From Caballeronia insecticola (GTDB lineage: Bacteria; Pseudomonadota; Gammaproteobacteria; Burkholderiales; Burkholderiaceae), in NCBI RefSeq assembly GCF_000402035.1, contig NC_021287.1:992001-1056000 (forward strand): a stretch of 64,000 bases of DNA, in the 5' to 3' direction. Position numbers and translations under genes: made by a program. This document shows, one piece after another, positions 18,082 to 28,010 of this stretch; the first letter of the stretch is position 1, and each line of letters starts with the position of its first letter. The notes beneath the pieces are model-generated. The model was given only the letters and a program-made list of their open reading frames with translations, had not been told where the DNA came from and ran no database searches.

Positions 18082-20664
18082 CTACACCGGCAAGCGGATC
18101 TGCGCGGCGTCCTTTTCGATGAGCGTCGAGGCCGTCAGCATCTGCTTGCACTGATGCGCCAGCAATTTCAGGTCGTGAAGCGCGTCGGCGGGCAGGGACT
18201 GCGCGCGCTCGGCGGCAACGACCATCGTGTCGAGTTCGCGTCGCAATTCCTTGAGGGCATCGGTCTGCGCGGGCGGCGCATCGGGCTTTGGTGCCGCCGG
18301 CAATTCGTCCTGCGCGAACGCGAGGTTGTCGCGGACCACGCCGAACGTGCGCTGCACCGGCTCGAACGGCTGGCCGTCCGCCTCATTGAGCGATTGCAAC
18401 AGCGGCGCGGCGGCCGTGATCTGCGAGGCGAGCACGTGACTCTGCACGAGCAGGTCGTTGAGTTCGGCGACATACCTTTGCTGCGCCTTCGGTTCCAGCA
18501 TCATGCGCTGGAACGCCTGCGCGAGATTGGCGAACGCGATATGCACGTTCTTGCGCGCAAGGCGATACCGATAATCGCGATCGAGCGCGGTTGCGGCGAC
18601 CGTCGCTGCGGCGGAGGCGCCCTTGGTCGCGGTTGCCGCCGTGCTCTCGCCGATGCTCACCGACGACAAACGCTGCGCCGTCGCCGTCGCGGCTTTCACG
18701 GCGGAATCCGCGACGAGATCGGGCTCGAGCGGCGGCGTACTGGCTAACGGTTCATTCGCGGCTTCGGCGGTCACGGCCACGGGTTGCGCAACAGTCTCGA
18801 CCACAGTCGATGACGATGACGACGCCACCGCGCCCGCATTCGCATCAGCGAAAACGGCGCGCTCGACGGGCGTTTCGACTGCACCAGCCACCGAGGAAGC
18901 CGCCGCCGTCGCAGAAGCCGCCCGCGCCTTGTCCGCCTGAGAGGCCGGCTTCGCCTTCCAATACCAGCTTGCTTCCAGATAATTGCGCGTGGCGGCGAGC
19001 AGATCCTTCACGAGCTTGCCCATCAGGCGATATTCCCAGTACGGGAACAGATGGCTCGCCGCGATAGCGATCGCGCAACCGACCACCGTGTCGATCGCGC
19101 GCTCGCCGATCAGACGCAGGCTGCCCGGTGCGAGCAGATGGAACATCAAAAGCACATACGACGACGTGAACACCACGCTTGCCGCATAGTTGAAGAGCAG
19201 CAGGCTGTAGCTCATCACCATCGACGCGAACATCACGATGAGCAGGATATGCGGCTCCTTCACGAACAAAATCAGCGCGATGGTGACCGCGCAGCCGATC
19301 GCCGTACCGATGATCCGCTGCGTATTGCGCTGCTTGGTGAGCGAGTAGCCGGGCTTCAGAATGATGACGGTCGTCATCACGATCCAGTAGGCGTTGGTAA
19401 GCGGCAGCAGCCGCCCGAGCCAGAAGCCGACGCCCACCGCGATCGTCACGCGCAGCGCGTGGCGGAAGCTGGGCGAAGCCATCGTCAGGTTCGAAAAGAT
19501 CTGCATGAACGGCACGCGGCGGCTCGAGATGAAACGCGAGAGCGCGTGATCGATCTGCAATTCGGTTTCGGTCGGGCTGGCGTCGCCGCGTGTGCGGCGG
19601 CGCATTTTGTCGATGAGGCGCGTCGCGCTCCACAGACGCCTGAACACGGCCGCCGCCGCCGTGTAAGCCTCCGGATTCTTCTCCGGCAGGCCGTGCTTAC
19701 GCATCAGTTCGAGTTCGTATTCGATCGCGCGCAGTTCGGCCTTCATGCTGATTTGCCGGGGCGCCGGATTATTTTGCAGCACCGCGAGCCCGATCTCCTC
19801 CAGATCGGCACTCGCCTTTCTCATCAGATCCCGATAGAAAATCAGCACGTCCGAGCCCGCAAAGGTCTTGCGCACGAGCGGATAATCCGTGTGCGCGCCG
19901 ACAAAGAACTCGTGCAGATCCACCACGTTGATAAACAGATTGAAGAGCCGCGCGCGCCGCGGGTCGAGCTTGCCGCTCTTCACCTTCGGCAGATTGCGCA
20001 GCACGATATCGCGCGCCGCTTCCTGGCGCTCGACCGCCGCGATCTGCTTTTCGATGAGCACGCGATAGCATTCGTCGAGATCGGCGTCGCCATCGTAGAA
20101 ATTCGCGCGCGCGAGCAAATACTCCGCGCAACTGAAGATGCTCTCGGCCAACGCCTGCTGCTCGATGCGATACACGAGCAGACGGCTCACGAGCGTCGCC
20201 CAGTACGTGTACCAGAGGCCGCCCACGAGAATCCACGAGGCGTTGATGAGCGCCTGCATCGGCGTGAAATGCTCCTCCAGCGTGACGATCATCATGAAGA
20301 GCGTCGCGAAGCTGATTTGCGGCCAGCGGTATCCATACACGACGATCAGCGACAGCACGAAAGTCAGCGGCACGACGGTCAGCCAGAGCGTCAACGGATG
20401 CGCCGTGGCGATGCCGGTGGCGAGCGCCGCGACAAAGCCGATCAGCGTGCACGCGAGCATCTCGTTGTGCTTGTGCTTGAGCGGCCCGGGCATGTCGACG
20501 ACGCACGCCCCGAGCGCGCCGGTCGCAATTGTGAAACCAAGCTCGCGATTGTGAAAAACGATGAGCATCAGAACGGCGGGCAGCGACACGCCCAAAGCGA
20601 TGCGCAAACCGCCGAAGAAATACTGGCTGTAAATGAACTTCCTGATTTCGAACGAATAGCGCAT
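18082..20664 (-). CDS. FUSC-family inner-membrane protein (YccS/YhfK-like)
   Basis: An 860-residue membrane protein with two hydrophobic blocks. The first (about 15-200, including GGLRIALGVSLPAVLMLIVF) and the second (about 400-565, including ANAYWIVMTTVIILKPGYS-like FUSC signature residues) flank a long soluble domain. The family includes aromatic-acid and fusaric-acid exporters and YccS-type proteins; the substrate is unknown. An Ala/Ser/Val-rich low-complexity stretch covers about residues 568-688, before a final helical domain. The ATG at 20664 is preferred because AGGAAG precedes it, over a start 54 bp upstream. Confidence 0.88.
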   Translation of the reverse strand: MRYSFEIRKFIYSQYFFGGLRIALGVSLPAVLMLIVFHNRELGFTIATGALGACVVDMPGPLKHKHNEMLACTLIGFVAALATGIATAHPLTLWLTVVPLTFVLSLIVVYGYRWPQISFATLFMMIVTLEEHFTPMQALINASWILVGGLWYTYWATLVSRLLVYRIEQQALAESIFSCAEYLLARANFYDGDADLDECYRVLIEKQIAAVERQEAARDIVLRNLPKVKSGKLDPRRARLFNLFINVVDLHEFFVGAHTDYPLVRKTFAGSDVLIFYRDLMRKASADLEEIGLAVLQNNPAPRQISMKAELRAIEYELELMRKHGLPEKNPEAYTAAAAVFRRLWSATRLIDKMRRRTRGDASPTETELQIDHALSRFISSRRVPFMQIFSNLTMASPSFRHALRVTIAVGVGFWLGRLLPLTNAYWIVMTTVIILKPGYSLTKQRNTQRIIGTAIGCAVTIALILFVKEPHILLIVMFASMVMSYSLLLFNYAASVVFTSSYVLLMFHLLAPGSLRLIGERAIDTVVGCAIAIAASHLFPYWEYRLMGKLVKDLLAATRNYLEASWYWKAKPASQADKARAASATAAASSVAGAVETPVERAVFADANAGAVASSSSSTVVETVAQPVAVTAEAANEPLASTPPLEPDLVADSAVKAATATAQRLSSVSIGESTAATATKGASAAATVAATALDRDYRYRLARKNVHIAFANLAQAFQRMMLEPKAQQRYVAELNDLLVQSHVLASQITAAAPLLQSLNEADGQPFEPVQRTFGVVRDNLAFAQDELPAAPKPDAPPAQTDALKELRRELDTMVVAAERAQSLPADALHDLKLLAHQCKQMLTASTLIEKDAAQIRLPV

Positions 20665-20889
20665 CGACTTCCTGTTTGACGCTCGTTGATGTCTGCCTTG
20701 CTGTCTGTTTGATGTCACGTTGACGAGGCGAGATCGAGTCTAACTCAACTCACAGCAGCTTCGGACCTCGGCCATTCGGCCAGGTTCTCGGCAGCGCGTG
20801 CGCTTTGCTATGCTGGCGCCTGAACTTATCAAGCTTTTTATTTCGCGCCGCGGGTCGCGTTTCAGCGCCCGCCCGGCCAGGCCTTTTCC

Positions 20890-23800
20890 ATGCTCGAACT
20901 CTTCTATTCGAACCGTCATGAGACGCTCGCCGCCGCGCTCTTCGAAGACCTCGAAGCGTTCGCGATGCGCGAGGGCGACCCGTTCGCGCGCGAGGCCGTC
21001 ATCGTGCCGAGCGCGGCCGTGCGACGGCGGCTCGAACTCGACATGGCCGAGCGTTTCGGCATCTGCGCGAACGTCGATTTCTGCTATCTCGCGCAGTGGC
21101 TGTGGGCGCAGATCGGGCGCGTGCTGCCCGTGGCGCCGCATTCGCCGTTCGCGCCGGACCGGCTCGCGTGGCGCTGCTACCGGCTGTTCGGCGACCCGTC
21201 GTTCGGCGATTCGGCGCGCCTGTCCACCTACCTCGGCGCCGCCGACGATTCGATGCGCTACGAACTCGCGCGCCGCATCGCCACGGTGTTCGATCACTAT
21301 CTGACTTACCGGCCCGAGTGGCTCATGCACTGGCAGGCGGGCGGCTCGATTCTCGCGGACCTGCCGGGCACGGGCGCCGTCGCCGACACGCGCGGTCCGC
21401 GTCTCGCGGGCGCGAACGACATTCAGCGCGAGGACGAACGCTGGCAGGCCACGCTGTGGCGTGCGTTGCTCGCGGACCTCGCGCACGCCCCCAACGGCGA
21501 CGAGCAAGACCCGACGCCGCCCGCGTACCGCTTCCTCGCCGATGCGCCCACGCTTGATCCCGTTATCGTCGAGAGCGCGCAGTGGCCGCGCCGCATCAGC
21601 GTGTTCGCCTTGCCGACGATGCCGCCGCTGCATATCGCGTTGCTGCGCGAACTGTCGCGCTGGATCGACGTGCGCGTGTACGCCGTGAATCCTTGCCGCG
21701 AATTCTGGTTCGACATCGTGAGCGAGGCGCGCGTCGAGCAACTCGAACTGAAAGGCGAGGCGGACTATCAGGAAGTCGGTCATCCGCTGCTCGCCGAGTG
21801 GGGACGGCAGACTCAGGCGCAGCTTCACATGCTGCATGAACTGACCGAACGCGCGGCTGCGGGCGAGCGTCAACTGTTCGAGGACAATCCCGCGCCGACC
21901 TGGCTCGCGCGCCTGCAGAACGGCATCCTCGCGCTCGATGACGAGAACGCCGTGCCGCAGCCCGAAGCGATCGTCGAAAACGGGATTGAAGTGCACGTGT
22001 GCCATAGCCTGTCGCGCCAGCTCGAAGTGCTGCACGACCGGCTACTCGACATGTTCGATGAAATCGAGGGGCTCGAACCGTCCGATGTGCTGGTCGCGTT
22101 TCCGGATCTCGCGGTGGCGGGGCCGCTCATCGACGGTATTTTCGGCACCGCGCCGGCCGGCGCGAGCAACGAGCGGCGGCGCATTCCGTACCGGATCACC
22201 GGGCTGCCGCCGTCGCAGGCGAATCCTGTCGCGCGTGCGTTGCTCGACTGGCTCGCGCTTACCGAGCGCAGTGTCGGCGCGCCGGAACTGGTCGAGTGGC
22301 TGCGCGTCGATGCAATCGCGGCGCGCTACGGCATCGACGCCGCCGCGCTCGAAACGGCGCAGGCCTGGCTTGCGGACGCGGGCGCACGGCGCGGCTTGCG
22401 GCCGGACGAAGTCACCGCCGACGATGTCCCCGCCGCGCGCCACACCTTTGCGGACGCCCTGACGCGTCTCTACCTCGGCTACGCGCTGCCGGAGGGCGGC
22501 GCGCCGGTCGCGGAATGGCTGCCCATCGAAGGCGCGAACGGCTCGGATGCGGAATTGCTCGGGCGCCTCACGCGCTTCGTCGACGACATCGACGCCTTCG
22601 CCGAGCGCATCGCCACACCGCGCACCGCGCGCGCGTGGAGCACCGTGCTGCTCGATGCGCTCGAGCGTTTCTTCGATACGGGCGTCGCGTTCACCGACAG
22701 CATCGGCGACGTGCGCCGCGCCGTCGATGCACTCGTCCTCGCCATGGACGAAGGCGCGGGCGCAACGGATATTTCGGCCGCCGTGATCCGCACCGCGCTC
22801 ACCGACACGCTCGACGATCCCGCGCGCGGCGGCGTGCCGTGGGGCGGCGTCACGTTCTCGTCGCTGACGAGTTTGCGCGGCCTGCCGTACCGCGTGGTGT
22901 GTCTGCTCGGCATGGACGACGGCATGTTGCCGAGCCTCACGCGCGCCGACGAATTCGATCTGATGGCGCGCTTCGGCAAGCTCGGCGACCGTCAACGGCG
23001 CGACGACGAGCGCAACCTGTTCCTCGATCTCCTGCTTGCCGCGCGCGACCGTCTGCTGATCGCGTACACCGGCCGCAGCATCCGCGACAACGCCGTATTG
23101 CCGCCCGCCGCGCTGATCGACGAACTGCTCGACTATCTGGCGCAATCCGTCGCGGGCAGGCATGCGGCGCCGCACGAGATCGAAGCGGCGCGCGCGCGTT
23201 TCCTGTTCGAGCATCCGTTGCAGCCGTATGCGTCCGAGTACTTTCATCCGGGCGGCCGGCTGTTCACGTACGAACCCGAGCGCGCCGAACTTGCCCGCGC
23301 GCTGGAGTCGGGCAGGACGCAGCCGACAACGCCGTTTTTCGCTGTGCCCTTGCCGCCGGAAGACGAGGTGCAGACCGTCGCGTTCGACGATTTCGTGCGT
23401 TTCTGGCGGCATCCTGCGCGCGCGTTGTTGCGTGAGCGCCTCGGCATTGCGCTCGTCGATGCGGAAGGCGAAATCGACGATACCGAACCGTTCGAACTCG
23501 GCTTCGCGGGCCGCGACGCGCTCGCCGGCCGCGTGCTGCCCGCGCTGCTGGAAGCGGCCGAGGACGGCGAGCGCGCGGCCCGCGAGCGCGCCCGGCGCAT
23601 CGCACGCGCGAGTCCCGAGATGCCCGGCGGCGCAACCGGCGGCGTGTGGCAGGCGCGGGAGCTGCACGCGCTCGCTCAACTGGCCGAGCGCGTGCGGGCG
23701 TCGACATCCGCGGGTGTCGGACGTTTGCCGTTCTCGCTCGATCTCACGCCGCGCTGGCCCGACACCGAAGGCATCGCGTTGTTCGGCGCCTATGACGACG

Positions 23801-24297
23801 CGCTCGTCGACGAACGGCCGATGACGCTCGTCGGCACGCTCAATCGCCTGACGCCGCAAGGGCAGGTGATCTATCGCTACGATGCGCCGCGCGCGCGCGA
23901 TTACTTGTCCGCGTGGCTCGCGCATCTTGCATATTGCGCGGCGTTGCCCGACGGGCCGCGCCGCACGGTCTGGCACGGGCGCGGCGCGCAATCGGCGGAT
24001 TTCGAGCTCACGCCCGTCGCCGATCCGCTCGCGCATCTGGCCGCGCTCGCGGCGCTGTATCGCGCGGGACGTCGCTTGCCGCTGCGGTTCTTTCCGAAGA
24101 GCGCATGGCTCAAGACGACCGAGGGCGACGCGAAGGCGCAGTCCGCGTGGGAGTCGGAGCGCACGCACGCAGAATCCGACGATCCTGTATTCCGCATCGC
24201 GTTTCGCGGCGCGGATCTCGCGCTCGACGACACTTTTGCCGCGCTCGCCCGCATCGTGTATGCGCCGCTCGTGCAGCATCTGCGGAGCGGCGCATGA
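20890..24297 (+). CDS. recC: RecBCD exonuclease V, gamma subunit RecC
   Basis: A 1135-residue RecC. It opens with MLELFYSNRHETLAAAL, the usual RecC N-terminus. The inactive helicase-like region carries FSSLTSLRGLPYRVVCLLG then MDDGMLPSL near residues 650-675. RecC holds the complex together, splits the duplex with a pin and scans for Chi. It is the first gene of recC-recB-recD; its stop overlaps the recB start as ATGA, so translation is coupled. Length matches the family (E. coli 1122). Confidence 0.95.
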   Translation: MLELFYSNRHETLAAALFEDLEAFAMREGDPFAREAVIVPSAAVRRRLELDMAERFGICANVDFCYLAQWLWAQIGRVLPVAPHSPFAPDRLAWRCYRLFGDPSFGDSARLSTYLGAADDSMRYELARRIATVFDHYLTYRPEWLMHWQAGGSILADLPGTGAVADTRGPRLAGANDIQREDERWQATLWRALLADLAHAPNGDEQDPTPPAYRFLADAPTLDPVIVESAQWPRRISVFALPTMPPLHIALLRELSRWIDVRVYAVNPCREFWFDIVSEARVEQLELKGEADYQEVGHPLLAEWGRQTQAQLHMLHELTERAAAGERQLFEDNPAPTWLARLQNGILALDDENAVPQPEAIVENGIEVHVCHSLSRQLEVLHDRLLDMFDEIEGLEPSDVLVAFPDLAVAGPLIDGIFGTAPAGASNERRRIPYRITGLPPSQANPVARALLDWLALTERSVGAPELVEWLRVDAIAARYGIDAAALETAQAWLADAGARRGLRPDEVTADDVPAARHTFADALTRLYLGYALPEGGAPVAEWLPIEGANGSDAELLGRLTRFVDDIDAFAERIATPRTARAWSTVLLDALERFFDTGVAFTDSIGDVRRAVDALVLAMDEGAGATDISAAVIRTALTDTLDDPARGGVPWGGVTFSSLTSLRGLPYRVVCLLGMDDGMLPSLTRADEFDLMARFGKLGDRQRRDDERNLFLDLLLAARDRLLIAYTGRSIRDNAVLPPAALIDELLDYLAQSVAGRHAAPHEIEAARARFLFEHPLQPYASEYFHPGGRLFTYEPERAELARALESGRTQPTTPFFAVPLPPEDEVQTVAFDDFVRFWRHPARALLRERLGIALVDAEGEIDDTEPFELGFAGRDALAGRVLPALLEAAEDGERAARERARRIARASPEMPGGATGGVWQARELHALAQLAERVRASTSAGVGRLPFSLDLTPRWPDTEGIALFGAYDDALVDERPMTLVGTLNRLTPQGQVIYRYDAPRARDYLSAWLAHLAYCAALPDGPRRTVWHGRGAQSADFELTPVADPLAHLAALAALYRAGRRLPLRFFPKSAWLKTTEGDAKAQSAWESERTHAESDDPVFRIAFRGADLALDDTFAALARIVYAPLVQHLRSGA

Positions 24298-27200
24298 CGC
24301 ATTCGACATCAATCATGGACGAGCTCGCCGTGCAGGAACTCGACGTCTTCTCTTGCGCGCTCGACGGCGTGAACCAGATCGAGGCTTCCGCCGGCACGGG
24401 CAAGACCTGGAACATCTGCGCGCTGTACGTGCGGCTGCTGTTGGAAAAGCGTCTTTCCGTCGAGCAGATTCTCGTCGTTACCTTCACGAAGGCCGCGACC
24501 GCCGAACTGCACGAACGCATCCGCTCGCGTCTCGCGGGCGTCGCGCATGCCATTGAAAATGGCGATGCGGCGGGCGATCCGTTCATCGAGCGCCTGTTCG
24601 ACACCACGCTCGCCGACATCGACGCCGACGAAGCCGTGAAGCGCCTGCGCATCGCGCTTTCCACTTTCGATCAGGCCGCGATTCACACGATTCACGCGTT
24701 CTGCCAGCGCGCGTTGCAGGAAGCGCCATTCGCCGCCGCGATGCCGTTCGCGCTCGACATGGAAGCCGACGACAGCGCGCTGCGCTTCGAACTCGCGGCG
24801 GACTTCTGGCGCGAGCGCGTGGAGCCGGCGGCGGCGCGCACGCCGTCGTTCGCATCGTGGCTCGTCGCGAAGGGCGCGGGGCCGGCATCGCTCGACGCGC
24901 AGCTCGCGCGGCGCCTCAAAAAGCCGCTCGCCGCGCTGCGTTTCGGCGACACGGCGGCGCTCGCTGCCGCCGACATGCAGGCGCTTTTCGATCAAGCATG
25001 CGCGCTGTGGAACGCCGAGCGCGACGCCATCGCGAAGCTGCTGTTCGATGCCGAGGCAATCCTCAGCAAGACGACGCACAAGCGCACGATCATCGACGCC
25101 GCCATCGACGCGTGGCACGCGTACTTCGCGGACGCCGACTGTCACGCGCCGCCGCCGAAGGAAGCGCTCAAGCTCACCGCGAGCGCGCTCGCGAAGGGCA
25201 CGAAGAGCAAGAACACGCCGCCCGCGCATGCGTTCTTCGAGCATGCCGAAGTGCTCGCCGCATCCGCGGCCGCCGCCGAGGCGTCGCAGCGCGCGCTGTG
25301 GCTCGACATCGTGCGCGCGTGGCTCGACTACGCGCCGGCCGAGCTTGCCGCCCGCAAGCGCGCGCGCCGTGTCGTCTCGTTCGACGATCTGCTCTCGAAC
25401 CTGCATCACGCGCTCGTCAAACACGCGTGGCTCGCCGACGCCTTGCGCGCGCGTTATCCGGCCGCGCTCATCGACGAATTCCAGGACACGGACCCGTTGC
25501 AGTACGCGATCTTCCAGCGCGTGTTCGCACCGCACGGGCCGCTGTTTCTCGTGGGCGACCCGAAGCAGGCTATCTACAGCTTCCGCGCCGCCGATCTGCA
25601 CACGTACCTCGCCGCACGCGACAGCGCGAGCGCGCGCTACACGCTCGCCGTCAACCAGCGTTCGACGCCGACGATCATCGAAGCGTGCAATCGCGTCTTC
25701 GGGGCGAATCCGTCGGCGTTCATCCTCGATGGGCTCGACTATCAGCCGGTGCGCGCCGGCACGCGTCAGCGCGGACCGTTCGTCGACCGCACGCCTGCCG
25801 CCGCCTATTCCGATCTGGCCGATTTCTGCGTGTGGATGCTGCCGCACGGCGAATCGGCGCTCACGAAGACCCGCGCCTGGCGCGAGGCCGCCGAAGCCTG
25901 CGCAGCGGAGATCGCGCGGCTCTTGCGTGGCGCGCAACGCGGCGAAGTGAGCATTGGCGCGAAGCCGCTGGCGGCGGGCGATATCGCCGTGCTCGTGCAG
26001 ACGCACCGGCAGGGCAGTCTCGTCAAGCGTGTGCTCGCCGCATGGGGCATCGGCAGCGTGGAGCTTGCGCAGGCGTCGGTGTTCGGCTCGCCCGACGCCG
26101 AGCAGATCGAACGCGTGCTCGCGGCCATCGACACGCCCGGCGACCTGCGCCGTCTGCGCGCCGCGCTCGCGACCGACTGGTTCGGGCTCGATGCGGCCGC
26201 GCTCTGGCGCCTCGAACATGCGGACGCGGCGGATCCCGGCGGCGATGCGCTCGATTCGACGAGCTGGGTCGAGCGCTTCTCGCGCTATCGCACGATCTGG
26301 CACGAACGCGGTTTCGCCGTGATGTGGCGCACGCTCGCGCGCGAGTTGTCGATCGCCACGCGCCTCGTCGCCCGCGCCGACGGCGAGCGCAGGCTCACCA
26401 ACGTCAATCATCTCGCCGAGCTTTTGCAGGCGCGCTCGGCCGAACAGCCGGGCATCGCGCCCACGCTGCGCTGGCTTGCCGCGCAACGCGAGCAGCCGGG
26501 CGGCGGCGAGGAAGCGCAGCTGCGTCTCGAATCGGATCGCAATCTCGTGCAGATCGTGACCGTGCACAAGTCGAAGGGGCTGGAATACGCGGTCGTGTTC
26601 TGTCCGTTCCTGAACGATGGCGCCTCGCGCGAGCCTTCGAAAACCGGCTTGCCCGACGCGCGCGAATATCACGACGACGCGGGCGAAGCGGTGCTGCACT
26701 ATGGCATCGAAGGCGACGAAGACGACCACGTGAGCGCAGCCATCGCGCGCGAGCAGGCGGCCGAGCGGGCGCGTCTCGTCTATGTCGCGCTGACGCGGGC
26801 GGTGTTCCGCTGTTACGTCGTTGCGGGTTTTTATCTGTCCAACCGGTCGACGAAGGAATCGCGCCGCAGCGTGCTCAACTGGCTCGTCGCGGGCAACGGT
26901 CGTACGTTCGACGCATTCTGCGACGAGCCGCCCGAAGAGGCGGAAGTCGTCGCGGCATGGCGCGCGCTCGGTGCGGAAGACGGTGCGGAAGCGAGTGGAG
27001 CGATCGGCGTTGCGCCGCTGCCGGTCATCGATGCGCGCGAGCCGCTCGTCGCGCAGGCATCGAACCAGCATGAGATCGTCGCGCGCACCAACCGGCGGCT
27101 TTTGCGCGACCGCTGGCGCATGGCGAGCTTCAGTTCGCTGATCGCCGCTGGCGCGCGCGACGAAGCGAACCAGTCGCAGCCGGTCGAAGCGCGTCCCGAT

Positions 27201-28010
27201 CACGACGAACTCGTCGCGCTCGCCGAGGAACTGCCGGCGCAGGCCATGTCGCGCGACGAAGCGCCGCTCGCCGCCGACGACATCCTCGCGTTTCCGCGCG
27301 GCGCGGCGGCGGGCGAGTGTCTGCATCGCATGTACGAGCTTGCCGATTTCACGGAGCCGTCGGGCTGGGCGGCCGCCGTCGAGCGTGCGCTTCACGAGCA
27401 TCCGACGCCCGCGCCCGAAGCACTCGCGCCGCGTCTTCGGCCAATGATGCTGCGTCTTCTGGCGGACACGGTCGCCACCGAAATCGCGCCGGGCATGCAG
27501 TTGCGCGACATCGCGATGGCGCGGCGCATGAACGAGCTGGAGTTTCTGTTCCCGGCGCAATCGCTCGATTTCGCGTCGCTGCGGCGCGTGCTCGGCGCGC
27601 ACGGTTTCCCCGACGTCGCGCTGGAGGCGGGCGCGCTGCGGGGCTTCATCAAGGGCTTCATCGACATGATCGTCGAGCACGACGGGCAATTCTGGATCAT
27701 CGACTGGAAATCGAATCATCTGGGCGATGCCGCCTCCGATTACGCCGCCGCGCCGCTCGCCGACGCTATGGCTCACCACGCCTACCATCTTCAGGCGCTG
27801 CTTTATGTGGTCGCGCTGCATCGTTATTTGCGCGCGCGTCTGGCCGGTTACGCCTATGACACGCATATCGGCGGATATCTCTATTTATTCGTGCGCGGCG
27901 TGCGTCCCGACTGGCGCGACGGCGAACGGGCGAGCGGCGTGCATCGCGGACGGCCGCCGCTCGAACTGGTCGAGGCGCTCGACCGCCTGATGTCGGGAGG
28001 CGCGGCATGA
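24294..28010 (+). CDS. recB: RecBCD exonuclease V, beta subunit RecB
   Basis: A 1238-residue UvrD-like helicase-nuclease. Walker A (IEASAGTGKTW) is near residue 33, the helicase motif LIDEFQDTDPLQYAIF near 390, and VHKSKGLEYAVVFCPF near 757. The C-terminal nuclease has D-x-I ... IIDWKSN near 1123-1140, the catalytic Asp/Asp/Lys set. RecB unwinds 3'-5' and cuts both strands until Chi. The ATG at 24294 overlaps the recC stop by 4 bp and is chosen over a longer upstream frame that would run inside recC. It is also coupled to recD by ATGA. Confidence 0.95.
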   Translation: MTHSTSIMDELAVQELDVFSCALDGVNQIEASAGTGKTWNICALYVRLLLEKRLSVEQILVVTFTKAATAELHERIRSRLAGVAHAIENGDAAGDPFIERLFDTTLADIDADEAVKRLRIALSTFDQAAIHTIHAFCQRALQEAPFAAAMPFALDMEADDSALRFELAADFWRERVEPAAARTPSFASWLVAKGAGPASLDAQLARRLKKPLAALRFGDTAALAAADMQALFDQACALWNAERDAIAKLLFDAEAILSKTTHKRTIIDAAIDAWHAYFADADCHAPPPKEALKLTASALAKGTKSKNTPPAHAFFEHAEVLAASAAAAEASQRALWLDIVRAWLDYAPAELAARKRARRVVSFDDLLSNLHHALVKHAWLADALRARYPAALIDEFQDTDPLQYAIFQRVFAPHGPLFLVGDPKQAIYSFRAADLHTYLAARDSASARYTLAVNQRSTPTIIEACNRVFGANPSAFILDGLDYQPVRAGTRQRGPFVDRTPAAAYSDLADFCVWMLPHGESALTKTRAWREAAEACAAEIARLLRGAQRGEVSIGAKPLAAGDIAVLVQTHRQGSLVKRVLAAWGIGSVELAQASVFGSPDAEQIERVLAAIDTPGDLRRLRAALATDWFGLDAAALWRLEHADAADPGGDALDSTSWVERFSRYRTIWHERGFAVMWRTLARELSIATRLVARADGERRLTNVNHLAELLQARSAEQPGIAPTLRWLAAQREQPGGGEEAQLRLESDRNLVQIVTVHKSKGLEYAVVFCPFLNDGASREPSKTGLPDAREYHDDAGEAVLHYGIEGDEDDHVSAAIAREQAAERARLVYVALTRAVFRCYVVAGFYLSNRSTKESRRSVLNWLVAGNGRTFDAFCDEPPEEAEVVAAWRALGAEDGAEASGAIGVAPLPVIDAREPLVAQASNQHEIVARTNRRLLRDRWRMASFSSLIAAGARDEANQSQPVEARPDHDELVALAEELPAQAMSRDEAPLAADDILAFPRGAAAGECLHRMYELADFTEPSGWAAAVERALHEHPTPAPEALAPRLRPMMLRLLADTVATEIAPGMQLRDIAMARRMNELEFLFPAQSLDFASLRRVLGAHGFPDVALEAGALRGFIKGFIDMIVEHDGQFWIIDWKSNHLGDAASDYAAAPLADAMAHHAYHLQALLYVVALHRYLRARLAGYAYDTHIGGYLYLFVRGVRPDWRDGERASGVHRGRPPLELVEALDRLMSGGAA

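Noticed and set aside
24309..27866. 1185-codon open frame antisense to recB
   Set aside because: It lacks any recognisable domain and overlaps a complete RecB with all catalytic motifs.
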